35,846 bases of DNA, taken from IMG/VR virus record IMGVR_UViG_3300032893_000190, positions 1 through 35,846 of that record; one strand, written 5' to 3'. The stretch's first letter is position 1. Each line of letters starts with the position of its first letter. Source of the stretch: a virus. A program made the position numbers and the translations under genes. The notes below the pieces were generated by a model, which made no database searches, was not told the DNA's origin, and was given only the letters and a program-made list of their open reading frames with translations. Positions 16,659 through 23,996 of this stretch are shown in pieces.

Positions 16659-17701
16659 GAAAGATAGATTATTTTAGAGAAACGGCTATTATTAATGGAA
16701 TGTTTTTTCCATCAATAAATAAAAATGCCGATCTACTGCCAGATCTAAAGCAGCATATTCAGGATTATGTTAAATCGCAATATGACCCAAATAATCCTGT
16801 AGCCAGTGTAGCCGCTCTAATTACTCCTGGCGTATTGTTTATGTTAGGATTACCGTGGTGGGTTGATGTCATATATATTGTTATGGAGCAATTAGGATTT
16901 GATTGGAAAAATTTCTTTGCCACCATAGGATCTGCGATTAAAGGACTTCTCACCAAGGATGTTATTGATAAGAAAACATCAGTAGATCCCTCGCATGTAG
17001 ACGAAATTGTTAATTCGGCCATTGATCAACATACCGAATCAATCAGCGATACGGCAACAGTTGATATGAGTAAGATATTATCTCTACCAAAATTATCAGC
17101 AAGCGAGCAGGATTATCATTATCAAAACGCTATGATTTTAAAGTATGCGGCTCAAAATTTTCAAAAAAATGCCGGAATATGGTCATCGTTAAAAGGCCCA
17201 ATAGTTGCGTTTCTTAAAAAAGTAGTTCCATGGATTGTTAAAACGATACTGATTAGTCTTGGATTTATAGTGGTGGGAGGAGCTGCTGAAATGACCGAAG
17301 AAAAGATAGGCATAACTCCTGCAAGCAAATCAATAGAGGACGAAAATCTTCAGGTCTCAATGAATGATCCTTCTATTAAATTATATGTAAACAAAAACAT
17401 ACCATCTAAATATACCGATTATCATCCTAATACGGTTTCTGATGTCTGGATGATGAATTTGCCGGTGGATCAGTTTCCTCAATCTTTAATTCAATGGGCA
17501 AAAGACATTTATCCAAAATTAAAAGACTCAAATATAACCTCTACCGATAATTATAATAAAATTGTTTCAATGGTAAGAAGTAGAAATACAAAAACCGGAT
17601 TATCGAATATAACCATTATTCCACAGCCGTTTGAATCAATTAAAGAAATAGTAGATTCTTTTGCCTATGATGCTGCTAAAAAAGATAATAATGTTGCATA
17701 A
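16655..17701 (+). CDS. Putative membrane-interacting protein, 348 aa
   Basis: Two hydrophobic regions stand out: residues ~50-80 (VAALITPGVLFMLGLPWW plus VDVIYIVM) and residues ~180-211 (VAFLKKVVPWIVKTILISL plus GFIVVGG). Each is long enough for one or two membrane passes. Such segments in a virion cluster may serve membrane penetration during DNA entry, or a holin-like or tape-measure-associated role; none is demonstrated. The LKYAAQNFQKNAG segment resembles KYA motifs of its neighbours. The start is coupled to the previous gene by ATGA. Confidence 0.7.
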   Translation: MRKIDYFRETAIINGMFFPSINKNADLLPDLKQHIQDYVKSQYDPNNPVASVAALITPGVLFMLGLPWWVDVIYIVMEQLGFDWKNFFATIGSAIKGLLTKDVIDKKTSVDPSHVDEIVNSAIDQHTESISDTATVDMSKILSLPKLSASEQDYHYQNAMILKYAAQNFQKNAGIWSSLKGPIVAFLKKVVPWIVKTILISLGFIVVGGAAEMTEEKIGITPASKSIEDENLQVSMNDPSIKLYVNKNIPSKYTDYHPNTVSDVWMMNLPVDQFPQSLIQWAKDIYPKLKDSNITSTDNYNKIVSMVRSRNTKTGLSNITIIPQPFESIKEIVDSFAYDAAKKDNNVA

Positions 17702-17715
17702 TATTGAGGAATAAA

Positions 17716-18534
17716 ATGTCATATAGCGAAATTTTTGAAAATTATGCCAAAATAATGGAAGAGGCTGGATTTGTAAAAAAATCCGAAGATAACAAAAAAA
17801 TAAAAGATCTAAAAAGCGGCAAAAATCCAAGATTAGGTTCAGACGATATTTCTACAATTGAAGCCTTATATGGACTAAAGCCCTCATCGTCTATTGAATA
17901 CGAACATAATATAATGGAAGCGGCACATCCAAAGCCGGTTGTTATTGCTCCTTCCTATGATAAAATTCAGGGTTTGGTTGAAAATGAAAACGAACGCCAG
18001 CAAATAGATATTAATATTGTAATGAAGCCAACAGATGGTAAGCTTACAAATTATAAGTATGCCCATAAGGATTTGTTAATGGAACTTGTTAGAGTTGCCA
18101 ATGACATGGATAATAGAGATTTAGATAATTTAAGAGTGCTGGCCGACGCATGCATTACTTCCTTAGCTCACGAATTAGATGGCGATGCTCCCGGTAAGGA
18201 GTTTGAAAAATTTGATGACTATGAACAGTGCTCTCTTTGCGGATATGACCATTCCTATGATTTGCCATTACTGCCAACACATGAATTTGAAAGGGTTAAG
18301 AAACTTCATTCAGAGGATAACAAGAAAAATTATCCAGAACTAAATGAATTTGAAACCTGTGAGGATTGTGGCGGTAAACTATTAGATGTTAAGGATGAGA
18401 TATATTGTCCTAAATGTGATGTTGGCGAGGAAGTTAAAACCGATGGGCCAATGGAAGTCTCAAAATGTAAAGGATGCGGAACCAAATTAGCTCCCTGGTA
18501 TCCTTATGAAGACTGTCCGTCGTGTTTAAAATAA
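17716..18534 (+). CDS. Zinc-ribbon protein with MEAAHP motif, 272 aa
   Basis: ATG 17716 is preferred over the upstream in-frame TTG 17704, because GAGGA sits at 17706-17710 with proper spacing. Residues ~70-100 carry MEAAHPKPVVIAPSYDK then GLVENENERQQI, a conserved-looking block I associate with large-phage virion proteins. The C-terminal third holds paired knuckles CSLC, CEDC, CPKC, CKGC and CPSC, enough for about two to three zinc ribbons. It closes the plus-strand cluster before a promoter-like gap. The function is unknown. Confidence 0.75.
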   Translation: MSYSEIFENYAKIMEEAGFVKKSEDNKKIKDLKSGKNPRLGSDDISTIEALYGLKPSSSIEYEHNIMEAAHPKPVVIAPSYDKIQGLVENENERQQIDINIVMKPTDGKLTNYKYAHKDLLMELVRVANDMDNRDLDNLRVLADACITSLAHELDGDAPGKEFEKFDDYEQCSLCGYDHSYDLPLLPTHEFERVKKLHSEDNKKNYPELNEFETCEDCGGKLLDVKDEIYCPKCDVGEEVKTDGPMEVSKCKGCGTKLAPWYPYEDCPSCLK

Positions 18535-18600
18535 ATACGACCATAATAATTAATTATATTTAAAATAATCAATATTACAATATATAATTAGAAAACTTTA

Positions 18601-18628
18601 TTGTAAGTTTCTGATGTAAGTTTATAAT
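18601..18628 (+). promoter_or_regulatory. Sigma70-like promoter for the 18642 gene
   Basis: TTGTAA (18601-18606) and a perfect TATAAT (18623-18628) are 16 bp apart, 14 bp before the ATG. The 107-nt gap it sits in has no other features. Strong codon bias in the gene that follows fits separate high expression. In such an AT-rich sequence chance matches are possible. Confidence 0.4.
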
Positions 18629-18641
18629 TTATAGGTAAAAA

Positions 18642-19343
18642 ATGGCTCTAGTAATATTAAATCCTGGCTCACCTCCCCTTGGCCAGTTCGACGGTTATGA
18701 CAACCTTTCGTTAAAAGGCGGAGAAGTTGTATTTCTTAACAGCGTAGTCACCCCGCAATATCCATCAGGCAGCGTTGATCTCGGCGCATACGATGTCTTC
18801 GACGGTTATGCAGGTACCACAAACAAGGTTCGTCCAGTTGTTGGTCTTGCTAACGCCCAGACAGCAAAGCCCTGGTTCCTCGCAGACGAAGGTACTGCTA
18901 ACTACGGTACCCTCTTCGGAACACTCGTAGGTGGCACTGCAGGTCAGGTAACCACAGCATCAGGCACAGTTATCGGTCCATCAACAATGGCCGGTTCAGG
19001 CAAAGTTACCCTCTGGGATAAACCAGGTCTTTATGGCGTAACTCTCGATGCAGTTGACACAACCGCTAACACCGGTCTCGTTGTTGGTAACTCGGCTCTT
19101 CAGTCAGCCAACACACTTTCGTTCACATCGGCCGGTCTATTAACACCTGCCTCATCGGGTCAGCAAGTTTCAGGCGCCCCAGTTGTTGCTCGTTTCGTCG
19201 AGTTCGCAACAAAGGGATCGCTCGTAACCACACCGAACTCACTCGTGTCAGCACTTAACTCGCCATCATCGCCAGTTCAGTCGCTCTCACAACGCGCCTT
19301 CTATATGGCCGTTATTTACTGGATGGGTGTCGCACAAAGCTGA
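18642..19343 (+). CDS. Abundant virion protein, probably head decoration or similar
   Basis: 233 residues, almost free of Lys and rich in Gly, Ser, Thr, Val and Ala, so beta-structured. Codons are GC-richer and often C-ending (CTC, TTC, TCG, CGT), unlike the AT-rich neighbours and like the capsid gene; this suggests strong expression. Blocks such as LSLKGGEVVFLNSVV and VRPVVGLANAQ fit the strand pattern of decoration-type proteins and loosely match the 12209 gene. It has its own promoter-like element and strong terminator. A major tail or head-fibre protein is the alternative. Confidence 0.6.
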   Translation: MALVILNPGSPPLGQFDGYDNLSLKGGEVVFLNSVVTPQYPSGSVDLGAYDVFDGYAGTTNKVRPVVGLANAQTAKPWFLADEGTANYGTLFGTLVGGTAGQVTTASGTVIGPSTMAGSGKVTLWDKPGLYGVTLDAVDTTANTGLVVGNSALQSANTLSFTSAGLLTPASSGQQVSGAPVVARFVEFATKGSLVTTPNSLVSALNSPSSPVQSLSQRAFYMAVIYWMGVAQS

Positions 19344-19384
19344 TATATTGTCTGGTTTATTCCAGATTTTATATACAAAGATTT

Positions 19385-19415
19385 GGGCTCGTTTTTACGG
19401 GCCCTTTTCTTTTTT
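19385..19415 (+). terminator. Rho-independent terminator after the 18642 gene
   Basis: GGGCTCGT pairs with ACGGGCCC (8 bp, one G-T wobble) around TTTT, followed by TTTTCTTTTTT. A weaker hairpin, TCTGG/CCAGA, lies just upstream at 19351-19365. It isolates this gene from the capsid gene. Confidence 0.85.
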
Positions 19416-19446
19416 AATCAAATTGGTAATATTATCACATTATTTT

Positions 19447-19463
19447 AGGTATATTTCATACCT
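19447..19463 (+). promoter_or_regulatory. Hairpin in the capsid-gene leader
   Basis: AGGTAT and ATACCT form a perfect 6-bp stem with a 5-nt loop (ATTTC), 40 nt before the capsid ATG. There is no T tract, so it is not a terminator. It could stabilise the mRNA 5' end or be an operator; use is unknown. Confidence 0.35.
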
Positions 19464-19502
19464 GTGCTGGGAAACTGGCAACTTTAAACAATTAGGTGAA
19501 AA

Positions 19503-19720
19503 ATGAATATGTTCAATGGTAAGGGCGAATTAAACGCCGGAAGTGTAAAAGAGGCACTTCAGTCGATTGCAAAAATCGCTGCAGTTCTCGAAGAAAACGT
19601 TCCATCAAACGTCGGTCTCGCAGGCCCCGTTTCGGATAGCCGTCGTGATGAGCTTATTTCGCAAGCTCTTATGACACAAGAAGGCAAAATTGCTTTAGCA
19701 CAAGCAATGGCCAACCCCAT
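19503..19720 (+). CDS. Major capsid protein, exon 1
   Basis: The first 72 codons plus two bases of codon 73 of the capsid gene, with AGGTGA (19494-19499) as ribosome site. Unspliced translation stops at TGA 19725-19727 and gives only 74 residues. Joined to 20907-21696, the gene has 336 codons (335 residues) with no frame problem, and the junction reads MANPIRKNLDYHG. Exon 1 encodes the helical N-terminal arm (around GSVKEALQSIAKIAAVLEE). Codons are C-ending and GC-richer than nearby genes, as expected for the most abundant virion protein. The exon ends in U, which pairs with G19735 in the intron guide, the hallmark of a group I 5' splice site. Confidence 0.85.
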
Positions 19721-20906
19721 TAACTGAATTACGAGTGGGGTATAAATTTAGCTATATGCTGGAAACTCTAAAAGCCTTATCACTTCGACACTCTACAAAT
19801 TAATCACCGCAGATAATTTAAATACAGTCGAATGTAACAGAATAAGGATGATATAGACAATCAGCAGGGAAGGCTGGCAAATGAAAGAAAGTGAAATTGC
19901 TAAACTATATGAATCTGGTTTAACTATAAGAGAAATTGCTGAAAAATCCAATGTAAGTTATGAGACCATTAGGCAAATCTTAAAAAAGCAAAAAGTTAAG
20001 TGGCACAGAAATTATGTGTCAGATTTAACTCCTAACCAAATTCAGGATATCATATACAGATACAATCAACATCAGACAATATTAGAAATCGCCAAATGGT
20101 ATGAAATATCACCTCCGGCTATTTCAAGGATATTAAAAGCCAATAATATAGAAGTTGAATGTAGTTTAAGAAAATATGATATCTTAAGACAAACACCTAT
20201 TAATAGTATCCAAAGACAGTTTTTAGTCGGAACCTTATTAGGAGATGGATGTTTATATAGGGACGGAAAGAATAGCAATTTTAAACTTTCAATAGCTCAA
20301 TGTGAAGCGCAGGAGCAATATTTTCACTGGAAGATAGCAATGATGGATCCCTTTATCAATGGTTATCGTAAATCAATTGATAAGAGGAAAAACTCAATAA
20401 TGCTGCAAACAACCACAATCTGTCATCAAGATTTTAATATGTTTGCTAAAATGTTCTACGATGAAAATAGAAAAAAAATTGTTCCTGATAATTTAGATAT
20501 GTATTTAACTCCCTTATCCCTAGCAGTATGGATAATGGATGACGGCAATCTAAATATGAATGTAAATATGAGAATCGCTTCAATGGGCTTTACAGAAGAA
20601 GAGAACTACAAACTACAGGCGTATTTGAAAAGATGTTTTGATTTAAGATCCAAGGTAATGGGTTTTAAATATAAGGATAAACAATATTTTCAATTAACGC
20701 TAAATAAAGAAAATACTCAAAAATTATCTAATATAATTCGAGAGCATGTTGTAGATTGTATGAAGTATAAGATAATGCCAGAACCCTCAACGACTTAATG
20801 CTAAACTTCGTAAATGATAACGAAGATGATAAAGTCTGACCTTTATTGAAAAGTAAAGAACCAAACAGAAATGATTTGGTTGGATAGATAGAATCCATAA
20901 CAAATG
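19721..20906 (+). ncRNA. Group I self-splicing intron in the capsid gene
   Basis: All core helices can be drawn. P1: 19714-19720 with 19735-19741 (ACCCCAU/GUGGGGU, U-G at the splice site). P10: 20907-20912 with 19729-19734 (UCGUAA/UUACGA). P3: 19747-19752 with 20800-20805. P4: 19758-19761 with 19862-19865 (GCUG/CAGC). P5: 19775-19780 with 19842-19847; P5a: 19784-19789 with 19827-19832. P6a: 19875-19879 with 20776-20780. P7: 20792-20796 with 20832-20836 (GACUU/AAGUC). P8: 20806-20811 with 20820-20825. P9 hairpins: 20841-20858, 20859-20881 and 20882-20896. The last base is G20906. The endonuclease gene fills the P6 loop. The subgroup is not assigned. Confidence 0.92.
19881..20798 (+). CDS. Intron-encoded LAGLIDADG homing endonuclease
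   Basis: 305 residues. Two helix-turn-helix units lie at residues ~5-40 (IREIAEKSNVSYETIRQIL) and ~50-90 (ILEIAKWYEISPPAISRIL). The nuclease half has both LAGLIDADG-type motifs: FLVGTLLGDG (residues 114-123, Asp122) and LAVWIMDDG (residues ~214-222, Asp220/221), as in the LAGLIDADG_2 class of single-chain enzymes. It would cut intron-less capsid genes at the junction sequence and so spread the intron. The ribosome site GGGAAGG lies inside the Q/P6 region, and the last codons and stop overlap the 5' side of P7, so translation and ribozyme folding compete. It could also act as a maturase; this is unproven. Confidence 0.88.
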   Translation: MKESEIAKLYESGLTIREIAEKSNVSYETIRQILKKQKVKWHRNYVSDLTPNQIQDIIYRYNQHQTILEIAKWYEISPPAISRILKANNIEVECSLRKYDILRQTPINSIQRQFLVGTLLGDGCLYRDGKNSNFKLSIAQCEAQEQYFHWKIAMMDPFINGYRKSIDKRKNSIMLQTTTICHQDFNMFAKMFYDENRKKIVPDNLDMYLTPLSLAVWIMDDGNLNMNVNMRIASMGFTEEENYKLQAYLKRCFDLRSKVMGFKYKDKQYFQLTLNKENTQKLSNIIREHVVDCMKYKIMPEPSTT

Positions 20907-21696
20907 TCGTAAAAACTTAGACTATCACGGAATTGCTCGTAGAGCAGTTTGCGTAGATCCAATACCCCAGGGTGCACTTGCGGTCTACGATCGTGATATC
21001 GATGTTGCCGCTGTCGTTGTTTCAAGCAACGGTACCGGCCCAGAATCACGCGTTTTCGGTGATCGCGTAACTGTTCCAGAGTTTGAGCTCTTCTCAAACC
21101 CCACAGTTCGTATCGCAGAAGTTAAGCGTCGTCGTTTCAACGTTATCGACCGTGCAGTTCAGAAAGCCCGTCAAGAAATTATGGCTCAGGAAGACGCAAA
21201 CGTTTTCGCAGCCATTGACGCAGCTTCAACAGTCGAAAACGTTCGTCAGGATATCGCCGATGCAGGTATGCTCAAGCGCGATCTCGCTGCTATCAAAAAG
21301 CAAGTCGATCGTTGGGACCTCGTAACAACCAAGTTTTTCATGAACATCAACGAGTTCAATGACATTCTCCTCTGGGCAACCGGCGGTGGTCAGGGCGTTG
21401 GTGGTGGTGAAATCGACCCAGTAACCCAGCGCGAAATTCTCCAGACTGGTCTTTATGCCCACATCTGGGGTGCAGACATTCTTGTCAGCAAAATCGTTCC
21501 GCCTGGTACTGTTTATGGTTGTGCAGACCCAGAGTTCGTAGGCGTAATGCCCGTCAGACAAGACATTGAAGTTTTGCCAGCAGACGAACCAAAACAGTTA
21601 AAATTAGGTTGGGTTGTCAACGAGATTATCGGTATCGGTATTCTCAACCCACGTGGCGTTGCTTCAGGCAACAAGTCAGTACTAATTGGTACATGA
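20907..21696 (+). CDS. Major capsid protein, exon 2
   Basis: The remaining 263 codons of the capsid gene. The first base completes codon 73 (AT+T, Ile), followed by RKNLDYHGIARRAVCVDP. The frame is open back through 20907 and past it into the intron, so the true exon start is set by the ribozyme (ωG at 20906 and P10 pairing), not by an ATG; the ATG at 21181 is internal. The sequence continues with VFGDRVTVPEFEL, the KRRRFNVIDRAVQKARQEI helix and an EDANVFAAIDAAS segment, a pattern I associate with HK97-fold capsids of large phages. The C-terminus ends NKSVLIGT. Codon use is strongly biased to C-ending codons. A strong terminator follows. Confidence 0.85.
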
Positions 21697-21735
21697 TTTA
21701 GGCTAAAAATAGCCAGTTTATACTGGTTAGTATTT

Positions 21736-21770
21736 AAAGGGCCAATCGAAAGATTGGCCCTTTTTATTTT
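21736..21770 (+). terminator. Strong rho-independent terminator after the capsid gene
   Basis: AAAGGGCCAATC pairs perfectly with GATTGGCCCTTT (12 bp) across a GAAA tetraloop, followed by TTATTTTT. Two small hairpins (GGCT/AGCC at 21701-21714 and CCAGT/ACTGG at 21713-21726) precede it. The 126 nt from here to the next gene hold no feature I can support beyond an isolated TTGACA at 21833. Confidence 0.9.
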
Positions 21771-21896
21771 TGGGTTCGCTTGCATGTCTCGAAAAAACTG
21801 TCAAATTTTTTCTGATTACTGATATATGTATTTTGACAACCATTTGGCCTAAAAACCCAAAATAATCAAGTTCATTCGAGAAAGGTAGGAGGGGGA

Positions 21897-23996
21897 ATGA
21901 AAAAAATTACAGAAGAAGTGAGACGGCAAATTATTAAAATGTATCAAGATGGATTATCTCCTTCTGAAATTGGTGTCAAGTTTGATTTACATAGCGGTAG
22001 TGTTGGAAGAATAGTTAAAAAATCTGGAATTGTTAAAAATCAAAGAACCGTTATTAATGAAGATTTATTTAATTTTATGAAAGAAAAATATGAATCTGGA
22101 ATGTCTTCGGAAAAAATAGCGGAAATTATCGGAATAGATAGCTCCTCTATATGCAGAAAACTTAAAAAAAATGGAGTTGTAATAAGAACGGCCTCAGAAA
22201 ATAATAGGAAATATCATATAGATGAAACTTTTTTTGAAAAAATTAATAATGAAGAAAAAGCTTATTTTTTGGGACTAATATATTCTAATGGATATTTAAA
22301 CGCCAAAGATAAGTCAATAAGAGTTTTGTTAAGAAATTCTGATAAAAATATTTTAGAAAAATTATCATCTTTAATTTTTAAAGAAAATAGAGTTAAAGAG
22401 ACTAAAAATAAGGGTCGGTATGTATATTCTTATATTAGAATTTATTCTTCAAAAATATATGATTGTTTAATAAATATGGGAAAAGCAGAAAAAAAGAAAT
22501 TAATTTTAAATTTTCCCAATTTCATTAGAGAGGATTTAAAACGACATTTCATTAGAGGTTGTTATGATGGAGATGGGTTCTTTTTATTGATGGGTGGAGG
22601 CTCGCATCTTGGAATAACATCAAACACTAATATAATTAACGGTATTGCTAAATATTTTTCTGATACTTTAAATATAAATTCAGAAATTAAAATAAAAAAT
22701 GAAAAGAAAAATTTATCCAGTCTTAAAATTAAAGATTTAAATCAAATAGATATTGTTGTCCATCATTTATATGATAATAGTAATTTTTATATTAATAGGA
22801 TATATAAGAAGTATTTACGATTTTTAGAATTAAAAAATAACTTTGATAAAAATAAATTAAAACGACAAAACAAGATAGAAAAAGTAAAAGATAAGTATAC
22901 TAATATTAAAAATTATGGCACCACCTATATTGTACCATATCAAAATATGTTATTAACATCAGACAATCTTATAAATATGACTGAAGAACAAAAAAATGAT
23001 GCGGCTAAAATCGTTTTTGATTTTTATAGAAATAACGGTTTTCCCTATTCTAATTTATCAAAAGATGAGTTGCTGAAAGACTTTATATATCTAAAAAACA
23101 TAGATATTAAAAAAATTAATAAAGATAATATTTTAAATTTAAATAATTATAGTGGGATTAGTATATTTAAACATTTTGCTCCTCATTTCTATGAGGCAAA
23201 ATCATCATTAACTAACAATTCATTAACTCAAAAACCATCAATGATCGAAGGATTTCATAGAGATGATATTTTGTTGAGAGTAATTAATGAAAGATTGAGC
23301 AAAAATAAAAATATGAATGGCAATATGATCAAACAGGGATTATTTAATTCTTATCGTGTATATAGGGCAAGCATCTTCTTCCCCTCTATTGCTAAATTTT
23401 TATACTCCAAATATACTCAAGAAGGAGATATAATTTATGATTATTCTATGGGCTTTGGTCAGAGATTATTAGGAGCATTATCACTACCTCATAATATTAA
23501 ATATGTTGGAGTAGATCCTTTTAGAAAATCATTTGAAAGTAATGTTAATATTTTTCAATTTTTTAAAGATAATATTCCTATGTTTAAGCAAGATGTTGAT
23601 TTGCGATGTTGTGGTGCCGAAGAATTTATAGATGAGCAATATAAGGATAAAATTAAATTTGCTTTTTCTAGTCCACCATATTATAATTTAGAGAGATATG
23701 TGGAAGAAGAAAGTCAGTGTTATTATAGTCGTAGTTATGTGGATTTTATTAATGAATGGTGGCGTAAGGTAGTTGATAATATTGATTATATGTTAGCTCC
23801 TGACGGTATCTTTGCCATTAATATTAAAGATAAGGTAGATAATTTTTCCATTAAAGATGATATGGTTAATGTCATTAGAGAGAAGGGTTATGAGATAATC
23901 GACATGTATCAAATTCAGCTAACTCGCAATACCTCCTTTAATAATAAGGATGGCAGTCATAAATACGAACCAATTATATTATTAAAGAGAAAATAG
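21897..23996 (+). CDS. Homing endonuclease-DNA methyltransferase fusion
   Basis: 699 residues with a strong site (AGGAGGGGG) before the ATG. Residues ~1-95: two helix-turn-helix units like those of the intron endonuclease. Residues ~115-330: a LAGLIDADG-type nuclease with AYFLGLIYSNGYL (motif 1, acidic residue replaced by Asn) and FIRGCYDGDGFF (motif 2, Asp present). Residues ~340-699: a SAM-dependent DNA methyltransferase with DYSMGFGQRLLG and VGVDPF (motif I region), and SPPY at 592-595 (motif IV), the form common in N4-cytosine and some N6-adenine enzymes. A 15-nt tail-to-tail overlap with the minus-strand gene follows. It may be a mobile endonuclease that captured a methylase. Loss of one acidic residue may leave the nuclease weak or a nickase. 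Confidence 0.8.
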   Translation: MKKITEEVRRQIIKMYQDGLSPSEIGVKFDLHSGSVGRIVKKSGIVKNQRTVINEDLFNFMKEKYESGMSSEKIAEIIGIDSSSICRKLKKNGVVIRTASENNRKYHIDETFFEKINNEEKAYFLGLIYSNGYLNAKDKSIRVLLRNSDKNILEKLSSLIFKENRVKETKNKGRYVYSYIRIYSSKIYDCLINMGKAEKKKLILNFPNFIREDLKRHFIRGCYDGDGFFLLMGGGSHLGITSNTNIINGIAKYFSDTLNINSEIKIKNEKKNLSSLKIKDLNQIDIVVHHLYDNSNFYINRIYKKYLRFLELKNNFDKNKLKRQNKIEKVKDKYTNIKNYGTTYIVPYQNMLLTSDNLINMTEEQKNDAAKIVFDFYRNNGFPYSNLSKDELLKDFIYLKNIDIKKINKDNILNLNNYSGISIFKHFAPHFYEAKSSLTNNSLTQKPSMIEGFHRDDILLRVINERLSKNKNMNGNMIKQGLFNSYRVYRASIFFPSIAKFLYSKYTQEGDIIYDYSMGFGQRLLGALSLPHNIKYVGVDPFRKSFESNVNIFQFFKDNIPMFKQDVDLRCCGAEEFIDEQYKDKIKFAFSSPPYYNLERYVEEESQCYYSRSYVDFINEWWRKVVDNIDYMLAPDGIFAINIKDKVDNFSIKDDMVNVIREKGYEIIDMYQIQLTRNTSFNNKDGSHKYEPIILLKRK

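Noticed and set aside
20843-21097. 84-residue minus-strand frame over the intron end and exon 2
   Set aside because: It is a shadow of the biased capsid codons and crosses a splice site; no family resemblance.
19503-21696. Intein instead of intron in the capsid gene
   Set aside because: Exon 1 is followed by an in-frame stop, the endonuclease has its own start and ribosome site, and no Cys/Ser-first or HN-terminal intein motifs are seen. A full group I core is present.
21833-21866. Promoter upstream of the endonuclease-methylase gene (TTGACA)
   Set aside because: The -35 match is perfect, but no -10 box lies at 16-18 bp; the nearest AATAAT is 22 bp away.
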